25,302 bases of DNA from Lysobacterales bacterium (GTDB taxonomy: Bacteria; Pseudomonadota; Gammaproteobacteria; Xanthomonadales; Xanthomonadaceae). Both the position numbers and the translations under genes were made by a program. The stretch lies in contig JAATFS010000220.1 of NCBI GenBank assembly GCA_015655035.1, positions 1-25,302 of the forward strand, given 5' to 3'. Within the stretch, counting starts at the first letter, position 1. Each line of letters opens with the position of its first letter. The notes under the pieces were generated by a model that saw nothing but the letters and a program-made list of their open reading frames with translations, did not search any database and was not told the origin of the DNA. Below, in pieces: positions 7,360 through 15,274 of this stretch.

Positions 7360-8166
7360 ATGCAGTTGATCGATATCGGCGCCAACCTCACCCACGAATC
7401 CTTCGACCACGATCGCGACGCCGTGCTCCAGCGCGCGCGCGCGGCGGGTGTGGCGCAACTGGTGATCACCGGCGCCAGCCGCGAGCATTCGCCACTGGCG
7501 CTGCAACTGGCGCAGCAGCATCCGGGATTCCTGTACGCCACGGCCGGCGTGCATCCGCACCATGCGCTCGAATACACCGACGAATGCGATGCGCAGATGC
7601 GTGCGTTGCATGCGCATCCGGAAGTGGTGGCGGTGGGTGAGTGCGGGCTGGATTACTTCCGCGATTTCGCGCCGCGTCCAGCGCAGCACAAGGCTTTCGA
7701 GCGGCAGTTGCAGTTGGCCGCCGATCTGGTGGCCGCGGGTACGGTCAAGCCGTTGTTCCTGCACCAGCGCGAGGCGCATGCCGATTTTATGGCGGCGATG
7801 AACAATTTCGACGGTCGGCTCGGGCCGGCGGTGGTGCATTGCTTCACCGGCAGCCGGGAAGAAATGTTCGATTATCTGGACCGCGACTGGTACATCGGCA
7901 TCACCGGCTGGCTGTGCGATGAGCGGCGTGGAGCGCATTTGCGTGAGTTGGTGCGGCATATCCCGGCCGAGCGGCTGTTGATCGAGACGGATGCGCCTTA
8001 TCTGTTGCCGCGCACGCTGAAGCCGTTACCGAAGGATCGGCGCAATGAGCCGATGTTTCTGACGCATATTGTCGAGGAGTTGGCGCGGGATCGGGGGGAG
8101 GCGGTTGCGGTTACCGCCGAACGCAGCAGTGCGAATGCGCGCCGGTTTTTTGGGTTGCCGGGGTAG
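7360..8166 (+). CDS. tatD: TatD-family metal-dependent 3'-5' exonuclease
   Basis: The protein has 268 residues and begins with the TatD-type N-terminus (I-D-I-G-A-N-L-T), not the H-x-H form of the YcfH/YjjV branch. Metal ligands of the family are visible: E94 (G-E-C-G-L-D-Y), H135 (F-L-H-Q-R-E), H160 (V-V-H-C-F-T-G) and D211 (E-T-D-A-P-Y). The E. coli enzyme is a Mg-dependent 3'-5' exonuclease acting on single-stranded DNA and RNA in repair and apoptosis-like DNA turnover. It stands alone, with the REP-like palindrome on one side and a 355-bp gap on the other. Its last 60 or so codons use more G and T (TTG, GGG, TTT) than the rest. Confidence 0.95.
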   Translation: MQLIDIGANLTHESFDHDRDAVLQRARAAGVAQLVITGASREHSPLALQLAQQHPGFLYATAGVHPHHALEYTDECDAQMRALHAHPEVVAVGECGLDYFRDFAPRPAQHKAFERQLQLAADLVAAGTVKPLFLHQREAHADFMAAMNNFDGRLGPAVVHCFTGSREEMFDYLDRDWYIGITGWLCDERRGAHLRELVRHIPAERLLIETDAPYLLPRTLKPLPKDRRNEPMFLTHIVEELARDRGEAVAVTAERSSANARRFFGLPG

Positions 8167-8286
8167 GGGGGCTTGGGGTCTTCGCTTTGTGGGCGGGATT
8201 TCGGTTCCTATGGGTTTGCTTGGTTGCTGGTGGAATAGGTACTGCTAGATCAAGATCAAGAGCTTTCGTGCCTGTCGGCGCGAGTC

Positions 8287-8306
8287 ACTTTTGTCTTGCC
8301 AAAAGT
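8287..8306. repeat. Short hairpin resembling a dispersed intergenic element
   Basis: The arms ACTTTTG and CAAAAGT pair around TCTTGC and are followed by AACAAAAAGCGC. Similar AAAAGTAAC(C)AAAA strings recur between genes in xanthomonads as I remember them. No T-run suggests it is not an ordinary terminator. Confidence 0.4.
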
Positions 8307-8456
8307 AACAAAAAGCGCTTTCGCCCGACGCGAGCCGGTGCGATGAAGCCGCGCCGGTGCCCTGCGCTCCTCGGCGGAGGCTGCATTTATCCCTTTATCC
8401 GGGACTCCACCTGCGGTGCTCGGCTCGCTTTGAGGGCGAGGTAGGTCAAAATCTAG

Positions 8457-8492
<36 letters not shown>

Positions 8493-8521
8493 ACGCTCGG
8501 CCATGGGCTGGATGGCTGGGT

Positions 8522-9190
8522 TCAAATGGTCGCTATTTGCCAGCCGGTTGCGTCGCTTAGGTGCGTGCCTGGTGTTGGGCCTTGTAGGGTTAGGTGTATG
8601 CCTTGCGCCCAGGGTTGTTGGCGCAGTTGTGGAAACCAGGGGCGGTGGTGATCGACGACGATCAGTAGGCCTTCGTGATCGCCCAGGGCGGCAAAGGCTT
8701 TATTGACCGGCCCCAGAGGACGGGCGTTTAGATGCGTGGCTACGCTGGCGCGTACGGCGGCAACGTCCGCGGTGGGCAGGCCTACTTCGCTCAGGCACAG
8801 GAGCTCTTCGCCGGCAAATGGGCCGCGCCGCTCGCCGCCGCGTCCCAATGGCTGGCGTGCGATCAGCTCCAGCACTGCGCCGTCGGGTCCAGCGAAGTAC
8901 ACCGAATCGGATTGCCACTGCCCGTCCAGATGAAAACGCTGGCGTCCCTGCGAATCGTGCAATAGCGCGGCGCGCGGCGCCAGCCAGGCAATGGCGGCAT
9001 TGAAGCGGGCGTGCGGCAGGTTGAACGCCAGGTGCACGCTGCCTACCGGGTTGTCCGTGGCGACCAGCTCGATCTCGCTCCAGCCCACGCCCACACGCGT
9101 GCCACTGACGGGCAGCTGCAACACATCGCGATAGAAAGCGACGCTGGCGTCGGGGTCCGGAGTGGGCAGCCGCAGTTGGTGTAGACGCAT
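8522..9190 (-). CDS. Two-domain VOC (glyoxalase/dioxygenase fold) protein
   Basis: The protein has 222 residues from the ATG at 9190. The start M-R-L-H-Q-L-R-L-P-T-P-D followed by V-A-F-Y-R-D-V-L is the usual opening of a vicinal oxygen chelate module. This module ends near residue 112 with G-P-D-G-A-V-L-E-L-I, and a second module starts near C-L-S-E-V-G-L-P-T (about 130). Members include glyoxalases, extradiol dioxygenases and resistance proteins. The acidic end of module 1 could bind metal, but no substrate can be assigned. It lies 84 bp downstream of the LysR gene on the same strand and could be co-transcribed with it. Confidence 0.8.
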   Translation of the reverse strand: MRLHQLRLPTPDPDASVAFYRDVLQLPVSGTRVGVGWSEIELVATDNPVGSVHLAFNLPHARFNAAIAWLAPRAALLHDSQGRQRFHLDGQWQSDSVYFAGPDGAVLELIARQPLGRGGERRGPFAGEELLCLSEVGLPTADVAAVRASVATHLNARPLGPVNKAFAALGDHEGLLIVVDHHRPWFPQLRQQPWAQGIHLTLQGPTPGTHLSDATGWQIATI

Positions 9191-9274
9191 GCGCGCTTGC
9201 TCGGAGGTGGGAATCGGGTGATTACACGACCTGGAGCCGGGACTGGGCAAGTGCGGCAGGCATTGATCGTGTGG

Positions 9275-10177
9275 TCAGGCGTCCGGCGGCAGCATGCGCT
9301 CGGCCAGAGCCCAGAGGTGTCGCGCGGCGGGTGGGGCTTGGTGGGTGGGCAGCGAGGTCGCCAGTGCCAAACGCGCCATGGGCATCGGGCCTTCGATGTC
9401 GAGATAGCGCACGCCGGGTAGTTGCAGCTGGGTGGTGGAGGCGGGCACTACCGAAACGCCCAGCTCGGCGGCGACCAGGTTGACGATCGACGACATCTGC
9501 GGGGCTTCCTGGGTGATGCGCAGGCTGAAACCGGCGTGCCGGCAGGCGGCCAGGATCTCGTCGTAAAGGCTGGTGCCGAAGCTGCGCGGGAACAGGATGA
9601 AGGGTTCGCCGGCCAGCGCCGACAGCGGCGCGCTTGCGTGCGCGGCCAGTGGGTGGGCCGCCGGCACCGCGATCTTCATCGGTTCGTCCGGGAATCGCAG
9701 CAGTTGCAGTTCCGGTGGGGTGGCCACGGAGTAGCGGATGAAGGCGATATCCAGGCGGCCGCTGCTCAGGTCGGCAAGCAGGCCGGCGGTGTTGGTTTCT
9801 TCCAGCAATAGTTCCACGTGCGGCCATTGCCGGCGGAAGTCGCGGATCAGCGTGGGGACCACCGGGTTGAACGCTGCCGAGGCGGTGAAGCCCAGCCGCA
9901 GCCGGCCGGATTCGCCGCAGGCGATGCGCCGGGCGGTTTCCGCGGCGCGTTCGACATCGGCCAGCACCCGCCTTACTTCGACCAGGAAGGCCTCGCCTGC
10001 CTCGGTAAGCTCGGCGCCGCTATGGGTGCGCCGGAACAGTGCAGTGCCGAGTTCCTTCTCCAGCGCCTGGATCTGTTGGCTCAACGGTGGCTGGCCGATC
10101 CCCACGCGGGCTGCGGCACGGGTGAAGTTGCCTTCCTCGGCGACGGCCTGGAAATAACGCAGATGACGTAGTTCCAT
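9275..10177 (-). CDS. LysR-family regulator, YnfL-like by position
   Basis: The protein has 300 residues with a textbook LysR N-terminus: M-E-L-R-H-L-R-Y-F, then the helix-turn-helix G-Q-P-P-L-S-Q-Q-I at about 28-36, then the effector-binding domain. It is divergent from a YnfM-type transporter, the same arrangement as ynfL-ynfM in E. coli. It probably controls that transporter through the inverted repeat at 10182-10196, only five bases from its own ATG. The VOC gene follows on the same strand. Confidence 0.9.
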   Translation of the reverse strand: MELRHLRYFQAVAEEGNFTRAAARVGIGQPPLSQQIQALEKELGTALFRRTHSGAELTEAGEAFLVEVRRVLADVERAAETARRIACGESGRLRLGFTASAAFNPVVPTLIRDFRRQWPHVELLLEETNTAGLLADLSSGRLDIAFIRYSVATPPELQLLRFPDEPMKIAVPAAHPLAAHASAPLSALAGEPFILFPRSFGTSLYDEILAACRHAGFSLRITQEAPQMSSIVNLVAAELGVSVVPASTTQLQLPGVRYLDIEGPMPMARLALATSLPTHQAPPAARHLWALAERMLPPDA

Positions 10178-10181
10178 GGCT

Positions 10182-10246
10182 ATATTTAAAAAATATGGGA
10201 GCTGCCATCATCATATATTGGACAGGGGGTCGGGGGCGGCGAATAC
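10182..10246 (+). promoter_or_regulatory. Probable LysR operator and ynfM promoter
   Basis: The inverted repeat ATATTT-AAA-AAATAT (10182-10196) contains the T-N11-A pattern of LysR boxes and stands out as AT-rich. Rightward, TTGGAC (10218-10223), a 17-base spacer and GAATAC (10241-10246) form a plausible promoter starting near 10253. The box centre (10189) is then at about -64. The box also abuts the regulator's own start, so it could mediate autoregulation. Confidence 0.6.
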
Positions 10247-10276
10247 TGCGCCCCCTTCCGTTGCTTTTCGGTTTTC

Positions 10277-11521
10277 GTGAGCACGCCCGCTTGTCGTCCC
10301 GTATCCGCAGGGCTCGACGCCACCGCCGCGCCGGCGCTGGGTCGGATCCGTATTGCGCTGTTCCTGGCCGGTTTCGCCACCTTTTCGTTGCTGTACAGCG
10401 TGCAGCCGTTGCTGCCGGAATTCGCGCGCGAATTCGGTATCGATGCGGCCACCAGTTCATTGCCGCTGTCGCTGCCCACTGGGGCGTTGGCGCTGGCGAT
10501 CTTCTGCGCCGGGGCGGTGTCGGAGAACCTGGGGCGGCGCGGCCTGATGTTCGTATCGATCGCACTGGCGGCGGTGCTGAACCTGATCGCTGCATGCCTG
10601 CCGCACTGGGGCGCGCTGGTGCTGGTGCGCACGCTGTCGGGCCTGGCGCTCGGCGGGGTGCCGGCGGTGGCGATGGTGTACCTGGCCGAGGAACTGCCAG
10701 CCAGCAAGCTGGGCGCGGCGACGGGGCTGTACGTGGCCGGCAACGCGTTCGGCGGGATGTGCGGGCGCATTCTGATGAGTGTGCTCACCGACCACTACGA
10801 TTGGCGCGTGGCGCTGGCGACGTTGAGCCTACTCGACCTGCTGTGCGCGCTGGCATTCGTCTGGCTGCTGCCGCCCTCGCGCAACTTCGTGCGTCGCAAT
10901 GGCATCAACCTGCGCTACCACCTGCGTGCCTGGAGCGGACATCTGCGCAATCGCTATCTGCGCTGGCTGTTCGCGCTGCCGTTCCTGTTGATGGGCACCT
11001 TCGTCAGTGTCTACAACTATGCCGGCTTCCGCCTGGGCGGGCCGGAGTTCGGTCTCAGCCAGAGCCAGATCGGGCTGATCTTCAGCGCCTACGTATTCGG
11101 TATCGTCAGCTCGTCGGTGGCCGGCGCGGCGTCCGACCGGTTCGGGCGTGGGCCGGTGGTGCAGGCCGGCATCGCGGTCGGCCTGCTGGGCGTGGCGCTG
11201 ACGCTGGCGCACGCGTTGCCGGTGGTGGTGATCGGCATCGTGTTGCTGACCATCGGCTTCTTCATCTCGCACTCGGCTGCCAGCGCCTGGGTCAGCCGGC
11301 TCGGCGGCGCCCACCGCAGCCACGCCGCTTCGCTGTACTTGCTGGCGTACTACGTCGGCGCCAGCGTGATCGGCTCGGTCAGCGGGGCATTCTGGCAGCA
11401 CGGCGGCTGGGCGGCGTTGGCCGGTTTCTGCCTGGGCCTGCTCGCGCTGGCGTGGGTGGCCGCGCGAGTGTTGCGCCGGGGCGCCGACGATCCGCTGCCG
11501 CAGGGGCGTGTTGCGTCCTGA
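10277..11521 (+). CDS. ynfM: MFS transporter, YnfM type
   Basis: The protein has 414 residues with about 12 hydrophobic segments and a basic loop between segments 6 and 7, so it is an inner-membrane secondary transporter. Stretches such as A-T/G-F-A-T-F-S-L-L-Y-S-V-Q-P-L-L-P near the N-terminus and G-L-Y-V-A-G-N-A-F-G-G-M-C-G-R-I in the middle match E. coli YnfM as I recall it. YnfM is a putative proton-driven exporter of the drug or arabinose efflux type; its true substrate is not established. The start is a GTG without a clear ribosome binding site. Confidence 0.9.
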   Translation: MSTPACRPVSAGLDATAAPALGRIRIALFLAGFATFSLLYSVQPLLPEFAREFGIDAATSSLPLSLPTGALALAIFCAGAVSENLGRRGLMFVSIALAAVLNLIAACLPHWGALVLVRTLSGLALGGVPAVAMVYLAEELPASKLGAATGLYVAGNAFGGMCGRILMSVLTDHYDWRVALATLSLLDLLCALAFVWLLPPSRNFVRRNGINLRYHLRAWSGHLRNRYLRWLFALPFLLMGTFVSVYNYAGFRLGGPEFGLSQSQIGLIFSAYVFGIVSSSVAGAASDRFGRGPVVQAGIAVGLLGVALTLAHALPVVVIGIVLLTIGFFISHSAASAWVSRLGGAHRSHAASLYLLAYYVGASVIGSVSGAFWQHGGWAALAGFCLGLLALAWVAARVLRRGADDPLPQGRVAS

Positions 11522-11569
11522 GGGCAGGGCTTGTGCACGCCGTACGCGGGCACCATCTTGCTCTGCATC

Positions 11570-12403
11570 ATGGCCAATCCGTCCGGTTCCCTGCGCGAGT
11601 TCATCCAGCGCCACCCGCGCCTGTTCGTGCTGACCGGTGCCGGCTGCAGTACCGATTCGGGCATCCCGGACTATCGGGATGCGGACGGCGGCTGGAAGCG
11701 CGCGCAGCCGGTGACCTATCAGGCCTTCATGGGGGAGGCGTCCACGCGCCAGCGCTATTGGGCACGCAGCCTGGTCGGTTGGCCGCGTTTCGGGCAGGCG
11801 CGCCCCAACGCGGTGCATCGCGCGCTGTCCGTGCTGGAGGCGCAGGGGCAAGTCGAGATGCTGCTGACCCAGAACGTCGATCGCCTGCACCAGGCCGCAG
11901 GCAGCGAGTGCGTGATCGACCTGCATGGGCGGCTCGACCAGGTGCGCTGCATGGGCTGCGAGCGGCGCACCCCGCGCGATGAGTTCCAGCAGCGGCTGGC
12001 TGAGCGCAACCCGGATTGGCTGACGCTGGAGGCGGCGCAGGCGCCCGATGGCGACGCCGACCTCGACGGTGTGGCTTTCGCGCATTTCGACGTGCCGGCA
12101 TGTCCGGATTGCGCCGGCGTGCTGAAGCCGGACGTGGTGTTCTTCGGCGAGAACGTGCCGCGTGAGCGCGTGTCCCAGGCGTTCGGTCATCTGCACCGGG
12201 CCGATGCCGTGCTGGTGGTCGGCTCGTCGCTGATGGTGTACTCGGGCTTCCGCTTCGTGCAGGCCGCTGCGAGTGCCGGGCTGCCGGTGGCGGCGGTGAA
12301 CCTGGGGCGCACTCGCGCCGATACGCTGCTGTCGCTGAAGGTCGAACAGTCCTGCGCATCGGCGCTGGGGTTCTTGCTGGCCGGTGACGGACAGCCGGTG
12401 TGA
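11570..12403 (+). CDS. NAD-dependent protein deacylase, Sir2 family
   Basis: The protein has 277 residues from the ATG at 11570. The NAD-binding G-A-G-C-S-T-D-S-G-I-P-D-Y-R lies at 23-36, T-Q-N-V-D at 100-104, and catalytic H119 in D-L-H-G. Structural zinc cysteines are C127/C130 and C178/C181, and G-S-S is at 218-220. It removes acyl groups from lysines, using NAD and releasing nicotinamide. An in-frame TTG at 11531 has a better ribosome binding site (AGGG six bases upstream), whereas the ATG has none; the start could be either, adding 13 residues. It follows ynfM closely (stop at 11521) and may be read from the same transcript. Confidence 0.93.
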   Translation: MANPSGSLREFIQRHPRLFVLTGAGCSTDSGIPDYRDADGGWKRAQPVTYQAFMGEASTRQRYWARSLVGWPRFGQARPNAVHRALSVLEAQGQVEMLLTQNVDRLHQAAGSECVIDLHGRLDQVRCMGCERRTPRDEFQQRLAERNPDWLTLEAAQAPDGDADLDGVAFAHFDVPACPDCAGVLKPDVVFFGENVPRERVSQAFGHLHRADAVLVVGSSLMVYSGFRFVQAAASAGLPVAAVNLGRTRADTLLSLKVEQSCASALGFLLAGDGQPV

Positions 12404-12516
12404 CGCCGGTGCGCCAGGTTGGCATGCCGGGCATGACGCAGTGATCCATGGACCCGGTTGTGCCGCGCGCCTGGGTGCAGTGCAATGCATTTCTCCTTCG
12501 CCATCGGGATGCCGTC

Positions 12517-13614
12517 TTGAGCCAGCTGTTCAGTCCGATCCAGTTCGGACCGCTTGCGTTGTCCAACCGCATCGTGATCGCACCGATGTGCCAGTACTCG
12601 GCCGAGCAAGGCCGGGCCAGCGACTGGCATCGCATCCACCTGGGCACGCTGTCGCAGTCCGGCGCCGGATTGCTGATCCTGGAAGCCACGGCGGTGCAGC
12701 CGGAAGGCCGCATCAGTCATGCCGACCTGGGCCTGTACGACGATGCCGCCGAACAGGCACTGGGCCAGGTGCTGGATTCGCTGCGCCGCTGGTCGCCCAT
12801 GCCGATCGGCCTGCAGCTGGCGCATGCCGGGCGCAAAGCCTCGGTCGAGGTGCCGTGGAAGGGCGGCGCGGCGCTGCCTCCCGATCACGCCCTGGGTTGG
12901 CAGACGGTGGCGCCGTCGGCGCTTCCATTCAACCCCGCTGAGCCATCGCCGCAGGCGCTGGACCAGGCCGGCATCGATGCCGTGGTGCAGGGGTTCGTCG
13001 ACGCCGCGCGCCGCGCCGAGCGACTCGGCGTGCAACTGCTGGAACTGCATGCCGCGCATGGCTATCTGCTGCACCAGTTTCTGTCGCCATTGAGCAACCG
13101 TCGCGACGACGGCTATGGCGGCTCGCTGGAAAATCGCATGCGCTTGACCCTGCAGGTGCTGGAGGCGGTACGCGGCGCAGTCGCCGATACGATCGCGATA
13201 GGCGTGCGCATCTCCGCCACCGACTGGGTGGAGGGCGGCTGGGATCTGGCGCAAAGCGTGGTGCTGGCCAAGGCGCTGCAAGCGCAGGGGGCGCACTTCA
13301 TCCATGTCTCCAGCGGCGGTCTGGACCCGCGCCAGCAGATCCCGCTCAGCCCCGGCTACCAGGTGCCGTTCGCCATGGCGATTCGCGACGCGGTGCAGGT
13401 TCCGGTGATCGCGGTGGGCTTGATCACCGAGCCGGCGCAGGCTGAAGAGATCGTCGCCACTGGCCAGGCAGACGCGGTCGCCGTGGCACGCGGCATCCTC
13501 TACGACCCACGCTGGCCGTGGCATGCCGCCGCCGCGCTGGGCGCCCAGCTCACGCCTGCGCCGCAGTACTTGCGCTGCGAGCCGCGCGAGCAGCGAGGCC
13601 TGTTCGGCGGTTGA
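12517..13614 (+). CDS. Old yellow enzyme family NADPH:flavin oxidoreductase (XenA/YqjM subgroup)
   Basis: The protein has 365 residues if it starts at the TTG at 12517. With that start the active-site residues are C25, Y27, H178, H181 and Y183, the same numbers reported for Pseudomonas putida XenA (363 residues). An ATG at 12448 would add 23 residues with no family match. P-M-C-Q-Y at 23-27 and E-L-H-A-A-H-G-Y at 176-183 place it in the thermophilic-like class with a regulatory cysteine. It is an FMN enzyme reducing activated C=C bonds of enones, nitro compounds or other electrophiles in the cytosol. It lies 113 bp after the Sir2 gene, on the same strand. Confidence 0.92.
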   Translation: MSQLFSPIQFGPLALSNRIVIAPMCQYSAEQGRASDWHRIHLGTLSQSGAGLLILEATAVQPEGRISHADLGLYDDAAEQALGQVLDSLRRWSPMPIGLQLAHAGRKASVEVPWKGGAALPPDHALGWQTVAPSALPFNPAEPSPQALDQAGIDAVVQGFVDAARRAERLGVQLLELHAAHGYLLHQFLSPLSNRRDDGYGGSLENRMRLTLQVLEAVRGAVADTIAIGVRISATDWVEGGWDLAQSVVLAKALQAQGAHFIHVSSGGLDPRQQIPLSPGYQVPFAMAIRDAVQVPVIAVGLITEPAQAEEIVATGQADAVAVARGILYDPRWPWHAAAALGAQLTPAPQYLRCEPREQRGLFGG

Positions 13615-13700
13615 CCGCCGCGCGTGGCGGCACCGTGCGCAGAAGGTTTCCGAGGAAAACACCGGGTTCTGTGGCCGCCGCATTCGCTATGATTGTAGGA

Positions 13701-14552
13701 ATGCGCCCCGACTACATCCTTACCCTGTCCTGTCCCGATCGTACCGGGATCGTCTACCGCGTCAGCGGCCTGTTGTTCGAACTGGATTGCAACATCCTCG
13801 ACGCCCAGCAGTTCGGCGACGACGAAAGCGGTCGTTTCTTCCTGCGCGTGCACTTCGACATGCTCGCCGACAGCGCACTGGAGGCTGTGAGGCAGCGCTT
13901 TGCCGCGCTCGCCGCGGACTTTGCGATGGACTGGCAGTTGTACGACGCCCGCCGCCGCGCCCGGTTGCTGGTGCTGGTGAGCAAGCAGGGCCATTGCCTC
14001 AACGACCTGCTGTTCCGCGCACATAGCCGCCAGTTGCAGGTGGACATTGCCGCAGTGGCGTCCAATCACGACGACTTCGCGGCGCTGGCGGGCTCCTACG
14101 GCGTGCCGTTCCATCATCTGCCGGTGGCTGCGGACAACCGCGCCGAGCAGGAAGCGCAGATCCTGGCGCTGGTGGAGCGCGAGCAGATCGACCTGGTGGT
14201 GCTGGCGCGTTACATGCAGATCCTGTCGCCGACGCTGTGCAAGGCCTTGGCCGGCCGCGCGATCAACATCCATCACAGCTTCCTGCCCAGCTTCAAGGGC
14301 GCCCAGCCGTACCACCAGGCGCATGCGCGCGGGGTCAAGATCATCGGCGCCACCGCGCACTACGTCACCAGTGACCTGGACGAAGGCCCGATCATCGAAC
14401 AGGACGTGGCGCGGGTAGACCATGCGATGACGCCGCGCGATCTGGTGCGGTTGGGTAGCGATACCGAATCGCTGGTGCTGGCGCGCGCCGTACGCCGGCA
14501 CGTGGAGCATCGCATCCTGTTGAATGGCCATCGCACGGTGGTGTTCCGCTGA
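13701..14552 (+). CDS. purU: Formyltetrahydrofolate deformylase
   Basis: The protein has 283 residues, normal for PurU. An N-terminal ACT domain (about 4-80: Y-I-L-T-L-S-C-P-D-R-T-G-I-V) precedes a formyltransferase-fold domain with N189-x-H191 (I-N-I-H-H-S-F-L-P-S-F) and the D225/D227 acidic pair (S-D-L-D-E-G-P), the catalytic set shared with PurN. It hydrolyses 10-formyl-THF to formate and THF, balancing one-carbon pools. An in-frame ATG at 13689 is an alternative start: AGGA lies too close (no spacer) to the 13701 ATG, but nothing better precedes the other. Confidence 0.95.
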   Translation: MRPDYILTLSCPDRTGIVYRVSGLLFELDCNILDAQQFGDDESGRFFLRVHFDMLADSALEAVRQRFAALAADFAMDWQLYDARRRARLLVLVSKQGHCLNDLLFRAHSRQLQVDIAAVASNHDDFAALAGSYGVPFHHLPVAADNRAEQEAQILALVEREQIDLVVLARYMQILSPTLCKALAGRAINIHHSFLPSFKGAQPYHQAHARGVKIIGATAHYVTSDLDEGPIIEQDVARVDHAMTPRDLVRLGSDTESLVLARAVRRHVEHRILLNGHRTVVFR

Positions 14553-14593
14553 GGCGAGGGGTGGGGCAGCCGGGGGGCCTCACCCGGACCCGT

Positions 14594-15274
14594 TCACGGT
14601 TCGAACCGATATCCCACGCCGTATACCGAGCGAACCCAGTCCTCGCCGCCGAGCTCGCCGAGTTTGCGGCGCAGGTTCTTGACGTGGCTGTCCACGGTGC
14701 GGTCGGTGACGATGCGGTGATCGGCGTATAGCCGTTCCATCAACTGCTCGCGCGAGTACACCCGGCCAGGTGCGGCGGCGAGCGTGCGCAGCAAGCGGAA
14801 TTCGACCTGGGTCAGGTCGAGATCCTGGCCGCGCACGCTGGCGCGGCAGGCTTCGTCGTCGATCGACAGATCCATCGCCGGCGCGGTGTCCGGATCGTGG
14901 AGATGGCGCCGCAATACCGCATGCACCCGCGCCACCACTTCGCGCGGGCTGAATGGCTTGCAGACGTAGTCGTCGGCGCCAATCTCCAGCCCGAGCAAGC
15001 GGTCGATCTCCTCGGCGCGTGCGGTGACCATGATCACTGGCACCGCGCTGATGCGGCGCAGCTCTCGGCAGATGTCCAGACCATCGCGATTGGGCAGCAT
15101 CAGGTCCAGCAGCACCAGGTCCGGTTTCTGCGCGCGGAAGGCGTCCATTGCCTGGGCGCCGTCGGCGATCCAGTCGTGGGAGTAGCCGGCCGCGCGCAGG
15201 TAGTCGCCAAGCACGGCGGCCAGCCGTGGTTCGTCCTCGACAATGAGAATGTGCCCGATCGGATCGGCGTTCAT
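14594..15274 (-). CDS. baeR: OmpR-family response regulator, BaeR type
   Basis: The protein has 226 residues. The receiver domain has E13/D14, the phosphorylation site D57 (L-L-D-L-M-L-P) and K-P-F-S-P-R-E. The segment E-E-I-D-R-L-L-G-L-E-I-G-A-D-D-Y is near identical to E. coli BaeR as I recall it. A winged-helix DNA-binding domain follows, ending Y-G-V-G-Y-R-F-E-P. Its ATG overlaps the kinase stop by 4 bp (ATGA), so the two are translationally coupled. Position next to an RND operon suggests it switches efflux on under envelope stress. SmeR of Stenotrophomonas is the functional parallel. Confidence 0.93.
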   Translation of the reverse strand: MNADPIGHILIVEDEPRLAAVLGDYLRAAGYSHDWIADGAQAMDAFRAQKPDLVLLDLMLPNRDGLDICRELRRISAVPVIMVTARAEEIDRLLGLEIGADDYVCKPFSPREVVARVHAVLRRHLHDPDTAPAMDLSIDDEACRASVRGQDLDLTQVEFRLLRTLAAAPGRVYSREQLMERLYADHRIVTDRTVDSHVKNLRRKLGELGGEDWVRSVYGVGYRFEP

